A DNA stretch of 64,000 nt from Sulfurimonas sp. (GTDB taxonomy: Bacteria > Campylobacterota > Campylobacteria > Campylobacterales > Sulfurimonadaceae): positions 1 to 64,000 of the forward strand of contig JAKFWK010000005.1 in NCBI GenBank assembly GCA_021732045.1, written 5' to 3'. Each line of letters starts with the position of its first letter. The first letter of the stretch is position 1. Below the pieces are notes generated by a model. That model was not told where the DNA came from. It saw nothing but the letters and a program-made list of their open reading frames with translations, and made no database searches. Position numbers and translations under genes: made by a program. Positions 1 through 8,947 of the stretch are shown here, in pieces.

Positions 1-20
1 TTACTTAATACAATTTTTAC

Positions 21-165
21 CTATCTTACAAGAAATTTGGCTATATAAAAACCGCTACCTGCCATGAAAACAGAGCCAATTGCACTGAGAGTAATATTGG
101 CTATAGCTAGGGCAAAGTTGCCACTGTGAATGCCGCCCGTTGATAATAGATAGAAAATAGAGTAT
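21..165 (-). pseudogene. CrcB/FluC-like C-terminal remnant
   Basis: Reading the minus strand, an open frame of about 47 codons ends with TAG at 21-23. Its product has a Ser-Gly-Asn-Phe-Ala-Leu-Ala stretch followed by a small-residue-rich hydrophobic helix, which resembles the last transmembrane segment of CrcB/FluC fluoride channels (normally about 125 residues). There is no room for a full gene because ftsZ ends at 257, and no plausible start codon with a ribosome binding site precedes the hydrophobic part. I infer a truncated remnant. The CrcB assignment rests on pattern only and could be chance. Confidence 0.3.
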
Positions 166-200
166 TTACATATTTTTATAAATTTTAAATTAAATAGGAT

Positions 201-237
201 AATAAGTCACCTTCAAGAGAAGTATAGGTGACTTATT
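201..237 (-). terminator. Terminator hairpin after ftsZ
   Basis: Perfect 12-bp inverted repeat (201-212 and 226-237, AATAAGTCACCT and its complement) with a 13-nt loop, 20 nt beyond the ftsZ stop codon. The sequence that follows on the minus strand is AT-rich but lacks a long uninterrupted T run. It most likely ends the ppiD-ftsA-ftsZ transcript. Confidence 0.75.
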
Positions 238-256
238 GGAGATTTTGTTGTAAGAA

Positions 257-1369
257 TTAATCTAGTTGTTGTCTCATATAAGATGGTATATCAAGGTTAT
301 TGCTATCAAAAGTTCCATTCATAACAAGTCTTGGACGAAGAATTTTTGTTACTGGGGCTGGATTTTCGCTAACAAAACCTTCGTTGTTTGCAAAATTCTT
401 CTCAAAGCCTGTCGCTACAATAGTTACTTTCATATAGTTTTCAGGAAGTGAATCATCAGTAGAAGTACCAAATATTACCTCCGCATCTTCATGAGCACTT
501 TCTTGAACTACTATCATAGCTTCTGATGTCTCCATCATCGAGAAGTTTGGATGCATGTTAAAATGAACTAGCACACCCATTGCTCCATTGATTGACATAT
601 TATCGAGAAGAGGTGACTCAATAGCTGCTTTAATAGCCTCGTATGCAGCGTTTTCACCCTCAAATTCACCAACACCCATAAGTGCCATACCTCTGTGACT
701 CATTACAGTCTTTAAGTCAGCAAAGTCAAGATTTATATCATTTTCACCATTAGATAAAATAACTCCAGATGTTCCGCTAACGGCCTGTGCTAAAACGCTA
801 TCAACAATTTTAAAGCTATCTTTGATTCCTAGTTTTTTATCTATAATTGAGAGAAGTTTATCATTTGGAATAACGACTATGGAGTCACTCTCTTTTTTAA
901 GTTCTTCAAGTCCAGCCAATGCGAGTTTAGCTCTTTTTGGTCCCTCGAACATAAATGGTTTTGTAACGATAGAGATAGTTAGCGCACCAACTTCTTTAGC
1001 GATTTTTGCAACAACTGGAGCAGCACCAGTTCCAGTTCCGCCACCAAGACCAGCAGAGATAAAGACTATATCAGCACCTTCAAGTGCATTTCTTATTTCA
1101 TCGTAACTTTCTATAGCAGACTCTTTGCCTATATCTGGCTTCATGCCAGCACCAAGCCCTTTTGTTAATTTGCTACCGATTTGGATTTTAGAAACTGCTC
1201 CGATATCTTTTAAGGCTTGTGCATCTGTATTTACCATTATAAGTTCAATACCAGCAATACCCTCTTTGACCATATGACTAATCATATTTCCACCACCGCC
1301 ACCAACACCAACAGCTACTATTCTTGCTCCGCTAAGATTGCTTGCTTCTTCAACTAAAAATGGTTCCAT
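257..1369 (-). CDS. ftsZ: Cell division protein FtsZ
   Basis: Tubulin-like GTPase that polymerises into the Z ring at midcell. The 370-residue product carries the nucleotide-binding glycine loops (GVGGGGGN near the N-terminus), the tubulin signature GGGTGTGAAP near residue 100, and the synergy-loop region NDINLDFADLK. It ends in the conserved C-terminal peptide DIPSYMRQQLD, which binds FtsA. The ATG at 1369 is chosen because a GGAGAG ribosome binding site lies just upstream and the protein then begins MEPFLVEEAS. An upstream in-frame start would lie inside ftsA. The gap to the ftsA stop is 11 nt, so the two are co-transcribed. Confidence 0.98.
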   Translation of the reverse strand: MEPFLVEEASNLSGARIVAVGVGGGGGNMISHMVKEGIAGIELIMVNTDAQALKDIGAVSKIQIGSKLTKGLGAGMKPDIGKESAIESYDEIRNALEGADIVFISAGLGGGTGTGAAPVVAKIAKEVGALTISIVTKPFMFEGPKRAKLALAGLEELKKESDSIVVIPNDKLLSIIDKKLGIKDSFKIVDSVLAQAVSGTSGVILSNGENDINLDFADLKTVMSHRGMALMGVGEFEGENAAYEAIKAAIESPLLDNMSINGAMGVLVHFNMHPNFSMMETSEAMIVVQESAHEDAEVIFGTSTDDSLPENYMKVTIVATGFEKNFANNEGFVSENPAPVTKILRPRLVMNGTFDSNNLDIPSYMRQQLD

Positions 1370-1380
1370 AACTTCTCTCC

Positions 1381-2763
1381 TTAAAATAACTGGGTTGCCC
1401 AGTTCCAAAATTTACTAAAACTACCAGCCTCGTCACCTTTTTTCTCTCTTTTGAATGGGATGGTTGGCATTTTCTCTCTATTGTCTTCAGTGAAATTTGT
1501 ATTATTTGTTGTGCTACTGTTTGAGGTCATATGAATATCAATGTGTTCGCTAAAGTCAATATTGCTTTCGCTTGAATTGATTTCATTAATATGTCTAACC
1601 CTTTTATTTGCATCTATCTCGTACTGAGTATAAGAAGATGCTGCATACATAATCAAACCTACTGCACTTGAGTATTCTGGTGAACGAAGATTATCAAAGA
1701 GACCATTCATCTCTTTTGGTTTTGCTAAACGAACAGGAATTGATCCGAAGGTGGCTATTGCTAAATCTCTCATCCCTTCCATTTGTGAAAATCCACCAGT
1801 TAAGACAATGCCAGCTCCAATTTTATCTTTTAACCCGCTGTTTTCAATAAATTGAGCAAGTATCATAAGAGTTTCTTCAACCCTTGCATAAACAACATTA
1901 TGAACAACCTCTAGGGATACTTCATGTGTTGTGCTTTCATCACCAATTATTGGAAGTTCTATTAAATCACTACTTGGTGTAAGTAGTGAACCATAATTTA
2001 TTTTTACGCTTTCCGCAATATTTAGTGGGGTGTGAAGTGCCATTGATAAATCACTTGTGACATGGTTTGAACCAACGCCTAAGAAGTCATTGTATCTTAT
2101 TGAATTCCCAGAGTGAATTGTTATATTACTAGTGTTTCCACCCATATCAACAACAGCAACACCTAGCTCTTTCTCATCATCATTTAGCACCGCGATAGAG
2201 GAAGCATAACCCGTCAAAACTACATTTTCAACTTCTATGCCAGCAGCGCGAACAGCTTTTTTAAGGTTCCCAAGATTTGTTTTTTGAGTTGTTATAATGT
2301 GAGTATCAACCTCAAGCCTCGAAGCATTCATCCCAAGAGGGTCTTCTATAAAATCTTGATCATCAACTTTAAATTTATAAGGAAGAGCATGTAAAACATC
2401 ATATTCATTTGATATATTTGCATTGTATAGAGCAGTTTGCATAACTCTCTCTATCTCTTTAAAACTAACTTCTTTGTTTTGAATATTTACTATGCCATTT
2501 GAATTTATACTTTTTGTGTATGCTCCAGATATAGATACAATAGCACTTTTTACATTGCTACCAGAGACTCTTTTTGCATCATCAACTGCCTTTTTGATTG
2601 ATTTTGCAGCTAGCTCTATGTTGGTAATACTTCCTCTTTTTAAACCTTGTGATTTAGAGATTCCGGCACCAGTAATAGCAATAGAATCATCATTCGCTAT
2701 CTCGGCAATAATCGCGCATATCTTAGTTGAACCAATGTCTATAGCTAAAACTGTTTTGCTCAA
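1381..2763 (-). CDS. ftsA: Cell division protein FtsA
   Basis: Actin-like ATPase that tethers FtsZ to the inner membrane and recruits later divisome proteins. The 460-residue protein starts SKTVLAIDIGSTKICAII, the phosphate-1 loop of the actin/Hsp70 fold. It has a second phosphate loop (VVDMGGNTSNITI) and an adenosine motif (IVLTGGFSQMEG). It ends in a short aromatic amphipathic stretch (FWNWATQLF) suited to membrane attachment. I place the start at TTG 2763: AAGGA sits 8 nt upstream, the ppiD stop is one base away, and the frame upstream of it is not FtsA-like. An asparagine/serine/threonine-rich linker precedes the C-terminal helix. Confidence 0.96.
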   Translation of the reverse strand: MSKTVLAIDIGSTKICAIIAEIANDDSIAITGAGISKSQGLKRGSITNIELAAKSIKKAVDDAKRVSGSNVKSAIVSISGAYTKSINSNGIVNIQNKEVSFKEIERVMQTALYNANISNEYDVLHALPYKFKVDDQDFIEDPLGMNASRLEVDTHIITTQKTNLGNLKKAVRAAGIEVENVVLTGYASSIAVLNDDEKELGVAVVDMGGNTSNITIHSGNSIRYNDFLGVGSNHVTSDLSMALHTPLNIAESVKINYGSLLTPSSDLIELPIIGDESTTHEVSLEVVHNVVYARVEETLMILAQFIENSGLKDKIGAGIVLTGGFSQMEGMRDLAIATFGSIPVRLAKPKEMNGLFDNLRSPEYSSAVGLIMYAASSYTQYEIDANKRVRHINEINSSESNIDFSEHIDIHMTSNSSTTNNTNFTEDNREKMPTIPFKREKKGDEAGSFSKFWNWATQLF

Positions 2764-2764
2764 C

Positions 2765-4228
2765 TTATAATCCTTGAATAAAAATCTCAGTTTTGTACTT
2801 GTTCTGGAGGTTCTTAATGATACCTTCATTAAATAAAGTACTCTTTAATCTAACAATCGGATTGTTTTGATTAGTGTTAGTTTTATTAAGCAGTTTTTGT
2901 TCCAAAATACTATAAATTACAATATTTCCATTGCTTAGAGGAGTATATCCTCTTTTTGTCTCTGAATTAAACACTGTTGCTAAAAATTCAGTTGATAATT
3001 TGTTAGTTAAATCTGTTAGCTTGTTTGTATCACTGCTAGTTATAAAATCAGTAGTAGTGCCTTTAAATGTATTGACAGATTTCTCTGCTGTTTCTTTAAG
3101 TAGTCTACTTTTTTGCTCATCTACAAAAAGAGGTATTACATCTTTTTTGGCTTCTTCAAAACTTTTTGTTTTGGCGCCGTTTATCTTTGTTAATTGGAAT
3201 ATAAGATACTCTCCATTAACAAGTGTTGGCTTCAAAAATGCAGATGCAGGTGTTAGTTTGGAGATGCTTTGTAACGCTTCAGTTCCAAACGGATTATTTG
3301 AAGATGAAATTGTAATGCTATTTATTTGCAAACCATCATTTTTGCCTTTTTTAAACTCTATATATGTTTTGAGTGCTTCGGTTTTTGTCTCTTTTTCTGC
3401 AAGTTCTTCTAAGACTTTTGCTTTAGACTCTTCATACGATAATATTTTTGCATCTTCACCTTTAAAATGAGTTTTGTTTTCGTTGTAATATTCAGTTAAT
3501 TTAGCCTCATTAAACTCTTTTGTAGATTTTGGTTGTTTTATATATTTTAGTTCATAGCTAACTTCACTTTTGAAATTATTTTGTATTTTTTCCCAATACG
3601 CTTTTAAAAGGGTATCAGATGTATCGATGATAATTGAATTTTTATCTAAAATTTTGTACTCAATTTTATCAGCTATATTTGCTGTTGTGTCCAAAATGTT
3701 AAGTTCGCTCTCTTTTGCATTGACTGGAATCAGTTTGATTGTTTTCCTGATTAATAGGTCTTTTTTAACATCAGTTTCATACTCTTTTGTACTTAGATTA
3801 TTTCTGAGTAAGGTTTGTCTGTATATCTCTTTGTTAAAAATCCCATCTTTAAAAAAATAATCTTGAGATTTTATTTCTTTTAAGAGCTCATCATCACTCA
3901 CAGTTAAATCATATGATTTTGCTAAATTAAGTATGAGTGCTTGCTGTGTTAAGTTGTTTAGTGCTTGTGCTTGCAAACCAAGACTTTTTGCTTTTGCTTC
4001 ATCAAAATTCCCTTGAAGTATTTGATTGTACTGATTGTATAGATTTGAGTAGCTTTTTTGAAGCTCTCCTTTTGTTATCTCTATGCTACCAACTTTTGCA
4101 ACGGCCCCAGCTTTATCTCCATAATCATATCGTCCCCAACCGACAAAACCAGCTCCAACAAAAGCGATAGTAGAAATCCAAATAGTAATAATTAGATATT
4201 TTTTGTGTTTTTGCATCCAAGTGATCAT
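2765..4228 (-). CDS. ppiD: PpiD/SurA-type periplasmic peptidyl-prolyl isomerase
   Basis: Membrane-anchored periplasmic chaperone of the SurA_N/PpiD family, expected to help fold outer-membrane and secreted proteins. The 487-residue protein has a short cytoplasmic N-terminus, one transmembrane helix (about residues 10-32) and a SurA_N-like chaperone region with a GELQKSYSNLYNQY helix. The parvulin region is weakly conserved, so isomerase activity is doubtful. The start at 4228 (MITWMQKHKK) is preferred because the upstream extension is not family-like; M at 4216 is an alternative. It directly precedes ftsA with one base between stop and start. I recall the same ppiD-ftsA-ftsZ order in Campylobacter. 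Confidence 0.88.
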   Translation of the reverse strand: MITWMQKHKKYLIITIWISTIAFVGAGFVGWGRYDYGDKAGAVAKVGSIEITKGELQKSYSNLYNQYNQILQGNFDEAKAKSLGLQAQALNNLTQQALILNLAKSYDLTVSDDELLKEIKSQDYFFKDGIFNKEIYRQTLLRNNLSTKEYETDVKKDLLIRKTIKLIPVNAKESELNILDTTANIADKIEYKILDKNSIIIDTSDTLLKAYWEKIQNNFKSEVSYELKYIKQPKSTKEFNEAKLTEYYNENKTHFKGEDAKILSYEESKAKVLEELAEKETKTEALKTYIEFKKGKNDGLQINSITISSSNNPFGTEALQSISKLTPASAFLKPTLVNGEYLIFQLTKINGAKTKSFEEAKKDVIPLFVDEQKSRLLKETAEKSVNTFKGTTTDFITSSDTNKLTDLTNKLSTEFLATVFNSETKRGYTPLSNGNIVIYSILEQKLLNKTNTNQNNPIVRLKSTLFNEGIIKNLQNKYKTEIFIQGL

Positions 4229-4394
4229 AAATTTATAGCCTTGTGTACGATATTTTTGTAATTTTATGTAAATTCGCATTAAAACTTGATAAACTTTACC
4301 TTGTCATGCGTATAAATGATGGTATTTAATATTAAGTGACCTCTAAAATTAAAGCTTGTAAAATATAAATATGTTGATTAAAAAAGGATTTGTA

Positions 4395-4742
4395 ATGAGT
4401 GAAATAAAAAAATATGAAAATATAGAAGAAGAGCTACCAGAATTACCAGAAATTTTGTTAAATACTATTCAGTCGGATGTGTTGGAAATTAGGCGAATTG
4501 ATAAAAAATGTGAAAAATATATAGCTTCTTGTGAGAAATTTCCTGAGCTTGTAGATGCATCTTTTGTGGTTTATTCAAAGTATATAGATAAAAATAATCA
4601 TAAATATGAAAAATTTATATTTTTAAGTGAGAAAGGTGCTGAAATTTGTGATGTTAGTGGTTCAACAATCGAACTATATGGACTGCTTTTATGCAATAAT
4701 CTCTCATTTACGCAAGAGTATGAAAATTTAAATAAAAAATAA
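4395..4742 (+). CDS. Small acidic hypothetical protein upstream of bioA
   Basis: A 115-residue soluble protein rich in Glu and Lys, with no signal peptide or membrane segment. I do not recognise the family. ATG 4395 is chosen because AAGGA lies 6 nt upstream; an earlier in-frame ATG at 4371 lacks a binding site. Its TAA overlaps the bioA ATG by one base (TAATG), so the two are translationally coupled and transcribed together. It could be a local accessory protein, but nothing in its sequence points to biotin synthesis. Confidence 0.8.
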   Translation: MSEIKKYENIEEELPELPEILLNTIQSDVLEIRRIDKKCEKYIASCEKFPELVDASFVVYSKYIDKNNHKYEKFIFLSEKGAEICDVSGSTIELYGLLLCNNLSFTQEYENLNKK

Positions 4743-6040
4743 TGAACAACTTAGAGCTAAAAAAGAGGGATTTGGATGTTCTCTGGCATCCGTGTACCCA
4801 AATGAAGGATCATGAAGCACTGCCATTAATTCCAATAAAAAAGGCTCATGGAGTTTATCTGGAGGATTTTGAGGGAAATAGATATATCGATGCTATTGGT
4901 AGTTGGTGGGTAAATTTGTTTGGGCATACAAATGGTTATATAAACAAAAAGATAAAAGAGCAGTTAGATAGTTTGGAGCATGTAATACTTGCTGGTTTTA
5001 CACACGAACAAGTTGTGCGATTGTCAGAGAGGTTAGTGAAGTTAGCACCTAATGGTCTCAAGAAGTGCTTTTATGCAGATAATGGCTCAAGTGCCGTAGA
5101 GGTAGCACTTAAGATGAGTTTCCATGCACATAAGAATGACGCTAAAAACAGAACTATTTTTGTTTCACTAACAAACTCATATCATGGTGAAACAATCGGT
5201 GCTCTTAGTGTTGGAGATGTTAAACTCTATAAAGAGACATATGAACCACTTCTCATTACAACTGTTCAAACTCATGTACCAAAAGATATGAGTATAGAAT
5301 CCGCAAGAGAGGCAGCTATGGAGTTTGAGGAGTTGTGTAAAATACGCTCAGATGAAATTTGCGCGATTATTTTAGAGCCTCTTGTTCAGGGTGCTGGATC
5401 TATGCATATGTATCATTATGAATTTCTATCTCTTGTGCGTGATATTTGCAGCAGATATGATATTCACATGATTGCCGATGAAGTAATGGTTGGCTTTGGG
5501 AGAACAGGAGAGTTGTTTGCATGTAGCAGCGCTAACATAACACCAGACTTTCTTGTTTTGTCAAAAGGGCTTACCGGCGGTTATTTACCACTCTCTGTAG
5601 TACTAACAACAGATGAAATTTATGCAAAATTTTATTGTGATTATAATGAGCATAAAGCATTTTTGCACTCTCATAGTTATACCGGAAATGCCCTTGCTTG
5701 TGCAGCTGCAAACGCAACTCTCGATCTGTTTGAGATGGGTAATATAATAGAAAAAAACAGAGAAACAGCACTTTATATGGGAGAAAAACTAGAAAAATTT
5801 AAAATTTTGAAAAATGTTTTATCCATTAGACAAACTGGCATGATTTGCGCGGTTGAGCTTGATGGCTATAAACAAGAGGAGAGAGTAGGGCTAAAAATAT
5901 ATAATTATGCCCTTAAAAATGGAGTACTGCTTCGCCCACTTGGGAATGTGGTTTACTTTATGCCTCCGTACATTATAACCCACCAAGAGATTGATAAAAT
6001 GATGGAGACTGCTTACGAAGCCATTGCAGTTTTATGTTAA
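4742..6040 (+). CDS. bioA: Adenosylmethionine-8-amino-7-oxononanoate aminotransferase
   Basis: PLP-dependent class III aminotransferase. It transfers the amino group of S-adenosylmethionine to 7-keto-8-aminopelargonate, giving 7,8-diaminopelargonate in biotin synthesis. The 432-residue length matches the family. Visible marks are LWHPCTQMKDHE near residue 14, GSWWVNLFGH (substrate pocket), the aspartate of IADEVMVGFGRTG, and the PLP lysine in LSKGLTGGYLPLS near residue 275. It overlaps the preceding small gene by one base. No other bio gene is in the window. It converges on dnaJ with an 18-nt gap and no clear terminator. Confidence 0.96.
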   Translation: MNNLELKKRDLDVLWHPCTQMKDHEALPLIPIKKAHGVYLEDFEGNRYIDAIGSWWVNLFGHTNGYINKKIKEQLDSLEHVILAGFTHEQVVRLSERLVKLAPNGLKKCFYADNGSSAVEVALKMSFHAHKNDAKNRTIFVSLTNSYHGETIGALSVGDVKLYKETYEPLLITTVQTHVPKDMSIESAREAAMEFEELCKIRSDEICAIILEPLVQGAGSMHMYHYEFLSLVRDICSRYDIHMIADEVMVGFGRTGELFACSSANITPDFLVLSKGLTGGYLPLSVVLTTDEIYAKFYCDYNEHKAFLHSHSYTGNALACAAANATLDLFEMGNIIEKNRETALYMGEKLEKFKILKNVLSIRQTGMICAVELDGYKQEERVGLKIYNYALKNGVLLRPLGNVVYFMPPYIITHQEIDKMMETAYEAIAVLC

Positions 6041-6058
6041 ATGAATGCAGGCGAAGAG

Positions 6059-7180
6059 TTACTTGAACCAGCTTTTCATCTTCTCGATTGCAGAATCTAA
6101 AACGCCCTCATGTGGTTTTGATTCTATTCCAAATGACTCTTGAAGTTTTTTGAGAAGCTCTTTTTGTTCATCACTTAATTTCTTAGGATAAGTGATATTT
6201 ATTTGCGCTATTAAATCCCCTTTTCCGTGCCCATGAACATCTTCTATGCCTTCGCCTCTAAACTTAAACTGTTGTTTATCTTTTGTACCAACATCCAGTT
6301 TTAGTTCTAGTTCACCGTTAAGTGATGGAATAGTCAGGCTCTCTCCAGTAACTGCCTGAGTGAAAAATACTGGGATTGCAATATAAATATCATTTCCTTC
6401 TCTTTGAAAATGCTTATCTGGTTTTACGCTAAAAGTGACATAAAGATCGCCTCTTGAGCCTCGTTTACCAATGTTTCCTTTGCCGGAGACTCTTAGGCGG
6501 TTTCCGTTATCAATTCCTTTTGGAATTTTGATTGTAACATTTCCTTTTTCTTCCTCAAAACCTCTGCCAGAACAATCTTTACAAGATTCAGTTGCTGCAC
6601 TGCCTGTTCCTTGGCATGCTGGACATGTTTGAGAGAAAGTCATAAAGCCTTGTTTCATAAAAACTTGGCCTTGACCTTTACAGTGTTTACATGTAGAGAG
6701 TTTGCCATCTTTGGCACCAGTTCCTTTACAGCCAGAACAAGAGTTTTTGTACTTAAATTCTATATCTTTTTCGCATCCAAAGACAGCCTCATTGAAGCTA
6801 AGATTCATATCTACATTCATATCAAGAGGGTATTTTTCCATGTCTGCCGGATTTTGACGGCTTCTGCTTCTGCCACCTCCAAAACCGCTAAACATATCTT
6901 CAAACATTGAGCCTAAATCATCAAATCCACCAGAAGAGCGACGACCGCCACCACCTTGAAGTCCCTCTTTGCCATATCTGTCATAAATAGCCCTTTGCTG
7001 ATCATCACTTAGGCACTGATAGGCTTCATTGCATAATTTGAATTTATGTTCAGCGTCTTTGTCTCCTTGATTTTTATCTGGATGATATATTTTTGCCATT
7101 TTTCTGTAGCTATTTTTAATGGTTGTTTTGTCTGCATCTCTTGTTATTTCTAGTATTTCATAATAATCTAATTCTTGCAT
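6059..7180 (-). CDS. dnaJ: Chaperone protein DnaJ
   Basis: Hsp40 co-chaperone that delivers clients to DnaK and stimulates its ATPase in the cytoplasm. The 373-residue protein has the full type I layout: J domain with HPD at residues 33-35, a Gly/Phe-rich linker with GGGRRSSGGFDDLG, four CxxCxGxG zinc-binding repeats (CSGCKGTG, CKHCKGQG, CPACQGTG, CKDCSGRG) and a C-terminal substrate-binding region. It is divergent from mltA, with 74 nt between them. dnaK and grpE are not adjacent. Confidence 0.98.
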   Translation of the reverse strand: MQELDYYEILEITRDADKTTIKNSYRKMAKIYHPDKNQGDKDAEHKFKLCNEAYQCLSDDQQRAIYDRYGKEGLQGGGGRRSSGGFDDLGSMFEDMFSGFGGGRSRSRQNPADMEKYPLDMNVDMNLSFNEAVFGCEKDIEFKYKNSCSGCKGTGAKDGKLSTCKHCKGQGQVFMKQGFMTFSQTCPACQGTGSAATESCKDCSGRGFEEEKGNVTIKIPKGIDNGNRLRVSGKGNIGKRGSRGDLYVTFSVKPDKHFQREGNDIYIAIPVFFTQAVTGESLTIPSLNGELELKLDVGTKDKQQFKFRGEGIEDVHGHGKGDLIAQINITYPKKLSDEQKELLKKLQESFGIESKPHEGVLDSAIEKMKSWFK

Positions 7181-7242
7181 AATAAGTCATTGTCCCCATA
7201 AATAATATTTTTGCGATTATAGCTATTTTAGTTTAATATGAG

Positions 7243-7248
7243 TATAAT
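7243..7248 (+). promoter_or_regulatory. -10 element directly before mltA
   Basis: A consensus TATAAT ends only 6 nt before the mltA ATG at 7255. If used, transcription would begin at or near the A of the ATG, giving a leaderless mRNA. No Shine-Dalgarno sequence is present in the short spacer. A -35 hexamer is not evident, as is common for this phylum. Confidence 0.5.
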
Positions 7249-7254
7249 CGCGGT

Positions 7255-8379
7255 ATGAAATATGCCTATATATTACCATTTATTGCACTTTTTTTGTTTG
7301 TTGGGTGCTCTAGAAGCCCACAGATTTTACCACTAAGTGTTCCTGAACCAAATCTCATAAAAAGTAATTTCAGTGATTTGCCAAATTGGGAAAAAGAGGA
7401 TTATTTTGCCGTTGTTTCTTTGTTTATAGAAAATTGTAAAAGCGGTAAAACGAAGAAAATCTATGGTGAATTGTGTACAAAAGCTCCACTGGCATCTGAT
7501 GCAAAACTTTTTTTAATGGATGAGTTTACTCCATACAGAATCAGCACTCAAAGTAGTGAAAAAAATGGTTTACTAACTGGCTATTATGAACCACAATTAA
7601 GAGGTTCACTCACAAAAGAAGAGCCATATTTATATCCAATTTATGAAGCTCCAGCTGATATGTTGACAATAGATCTCGCAGAGCAATACCCAGAGCTAAA
7701 GGGATATAGACTCAGAGGAAGAGTTGTGGGAAGTAAAGTTGTTTCTTATTATCAAAGAGAAGATGTGCAAAAGGCAGATGCGCAAAATATACCACTGCTA
7801 GATTCAAAAATTATATGTTATGTTGACTCTAAGGTAGATCTTTTTTTTCTGGAAATTCAAGGTTCCGGTAGAGTTTTGCTTGATAGTGGTGAGACAATCT
7901 TTGTTGGATATTCTGATCAAAATGGATATAAATATAGTGCCATCGGAAAATATTTGGTAGATGCCGGTGAGATATCGTCAGAGAAGATTTCACTTCAGAG
8001 CATTAAAGAGTGGCTTAGACTGAATCCAAATAGAGTTGATGAGGTTTTAAATTTCAACAAATCAATGGTCTTTTTTAAACAGAAAAAAAATCCAGCAACT
8101 GGCGCTCTTGGGCTTATTTTAACTCCAAGTCGCTCGGTTGCGGTAGATCCAAAATATATCCCACTTGGTAGTATGCTCTATTTGCAAGCTAAGACAAATA
8201 AGACAATATTAAATAGAGTAGTTATGGCTCAAGATACAGGCGGTGCGATAAAAGGTCGTGCTAGAGCGGATCTGTTTTTGGGTTATGGAGCAGAGGCAGA
8301 GGCAGAAGCTGGAGATTTAAAAGCACCACTTGGGCTTTGGATATTTTTACCAAAAAGTAGTAAAGAAGAGAGTAAATGA
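7255..8379 (+). CDS. mltA: Membrane-bound lytic murein transglycosylase A (lipoprotein)
   Basis: Cleaves the MurNAc-GlcNAc bond of peptidoglycan, forming 1,6-anhydroMurNAc ends. The 374-residue precursor has a lipoprotein signal with the lipobox FVGC, placing the lipidated cysteine at residue 18. The MltA barrel contains LLTGYYEPQLRGS, FFLEIQGSGR, and a 3D domain at the end with AQDTGGAIKGRARADLF, whose aspartate is the expected catalytic residue. The 3' end overlaps recR by 4 nt (ATGA), so the two are coupled. There is no ribosome binding site at the start. Confidence 0.95.
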   Translation: MKYAYILPFIALFLFVGCSRSPQILPLSVPEPNLIKSNFSDLPNWEKEDYFAVVSLFIENCKSGKTKKIYGELCTKAPLASDAKLFLMDEFTPYRISTQSSEKNGLLTGYYEPQLRGSLTKEEPYLYPIYEAPADMLTIDLAEQYPELKGYRLRGRVVGSKVVSYYQREDVQKADAQNIPLLDSKIICYVDSKVDLFFLEIQGSGRVLLDSGETIFVGYSDQNGYKYSAIGKYLVDAGEISSEKISLQSIKEWLRLNPNRVDEVLNFNKSMVFFKQKKNPATGALGLILTPSRSVAVDPKYIPLGSMLYLQAKTNKTILNRVVMAQDTGGAIKGRARADLFLGYGAEAEAEAGDLKAPLGLWIFLPKSSKEESK

Positions 8380-8945
8380 GAGGCTCATTAGATAAGTTTA
8401 ACAAGTTAGTAGATGCTCTTGGAGAACTTCCTACAATTGGGAAAAAGTCAGCAATTAGACTGGCTTATCACATGGTAATGAGAGATAGTTTTATTGGTAT
8501 GAAAATCTCTCACGCTATTGAAGAAGCTCTAGGGACGATAAAGAGATGCAGTTCTTGTGGCGGAATGAGTGAAGATGATTTGTGTCATATTTGTTGTGAT
8601 GAGAGCAGGGATGAGTATGCTTTGTGTATAGTTGAAAATGCAAAAGATATACTGCTTTTAGAAGAGAATGGACTTTTTGACGGTAAATACTTTGTTTTGG
8701 AGTCATTAGATGAACTTAGCATGTCGATGCTAGAGAGAATTGTGAAAAATGGCACGAGCGAGATAATCTTTGCGCTTACGCCGTCTGTGTCAAACGATGC
8801 CGTGATGCTTTACATTGAAGATAAATTGAGTGATTTTAGTTTGAATTATTCAAAAATAGCCCAAGGTGTTCCAACTGGAGTTAGTTTGGAAAATATTGAT
8901 TTGCTCTCACTAACAAGAGCACTAAAAAACAGAGTAAAGGTTTAG
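8376..8945 (+). CDS. recR: Recombination mediator protein RecR
   Basis: Acts with RecO (and RecF where present) to load RecA onto SSB-coated single-stranded DNA in gap repair. The 189-residue protein has an N-terminal helix-hairpin-helix (ALGELPTIGKKSAIRLA), a four-cysteine zinc finger (CSSCGGMSEDDLCHIC) and a Toprim domain starting ALCIVENAKDILLLE. Its start overlaps the mltA stop; the pldA ATG follows 2 nt after its own stop, so mltA-recR-pldA is one unit. Confidence 0.96.
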   Translation: MRGSLDKFNKLVDALGELPTIGKKSAIRLAYHMVMRDSFIGMKISHAIEEALGTIKRCSSCGGMSEDDLCHICCDESRDEYALCIVENAKDILLLEENGLFDGKYFVLESLDELSMSMLERIVKNGTSEIIFALTPSVSNDAVMLYIEDKLSDFSLNYSKIAQGVPTGVSLENIDLLSLTRALKNRVKV

Positions 8946-8947
8946 GG

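Noticed and set aside
1370..1408. Longer FtsZ start
   Set aside because: The extension overlaps ftsA and lies before the clear GGAGAG binding site; the normal family start is at 1369.
2764..2829. Longer FtsA start
   Set aside because: It would overlap the ppiD end by more than 60 nt, and the TTG at 2763 has AAGGA and the family N-terminus.
2931..3470. 179-codon open frame opposite ppiD
   Set aside because: It is antisense to a well-supported gene, has low-complexity Ser/Val/Leu composition and no binding site; typical of complement frames in AT-rich coding DNA.
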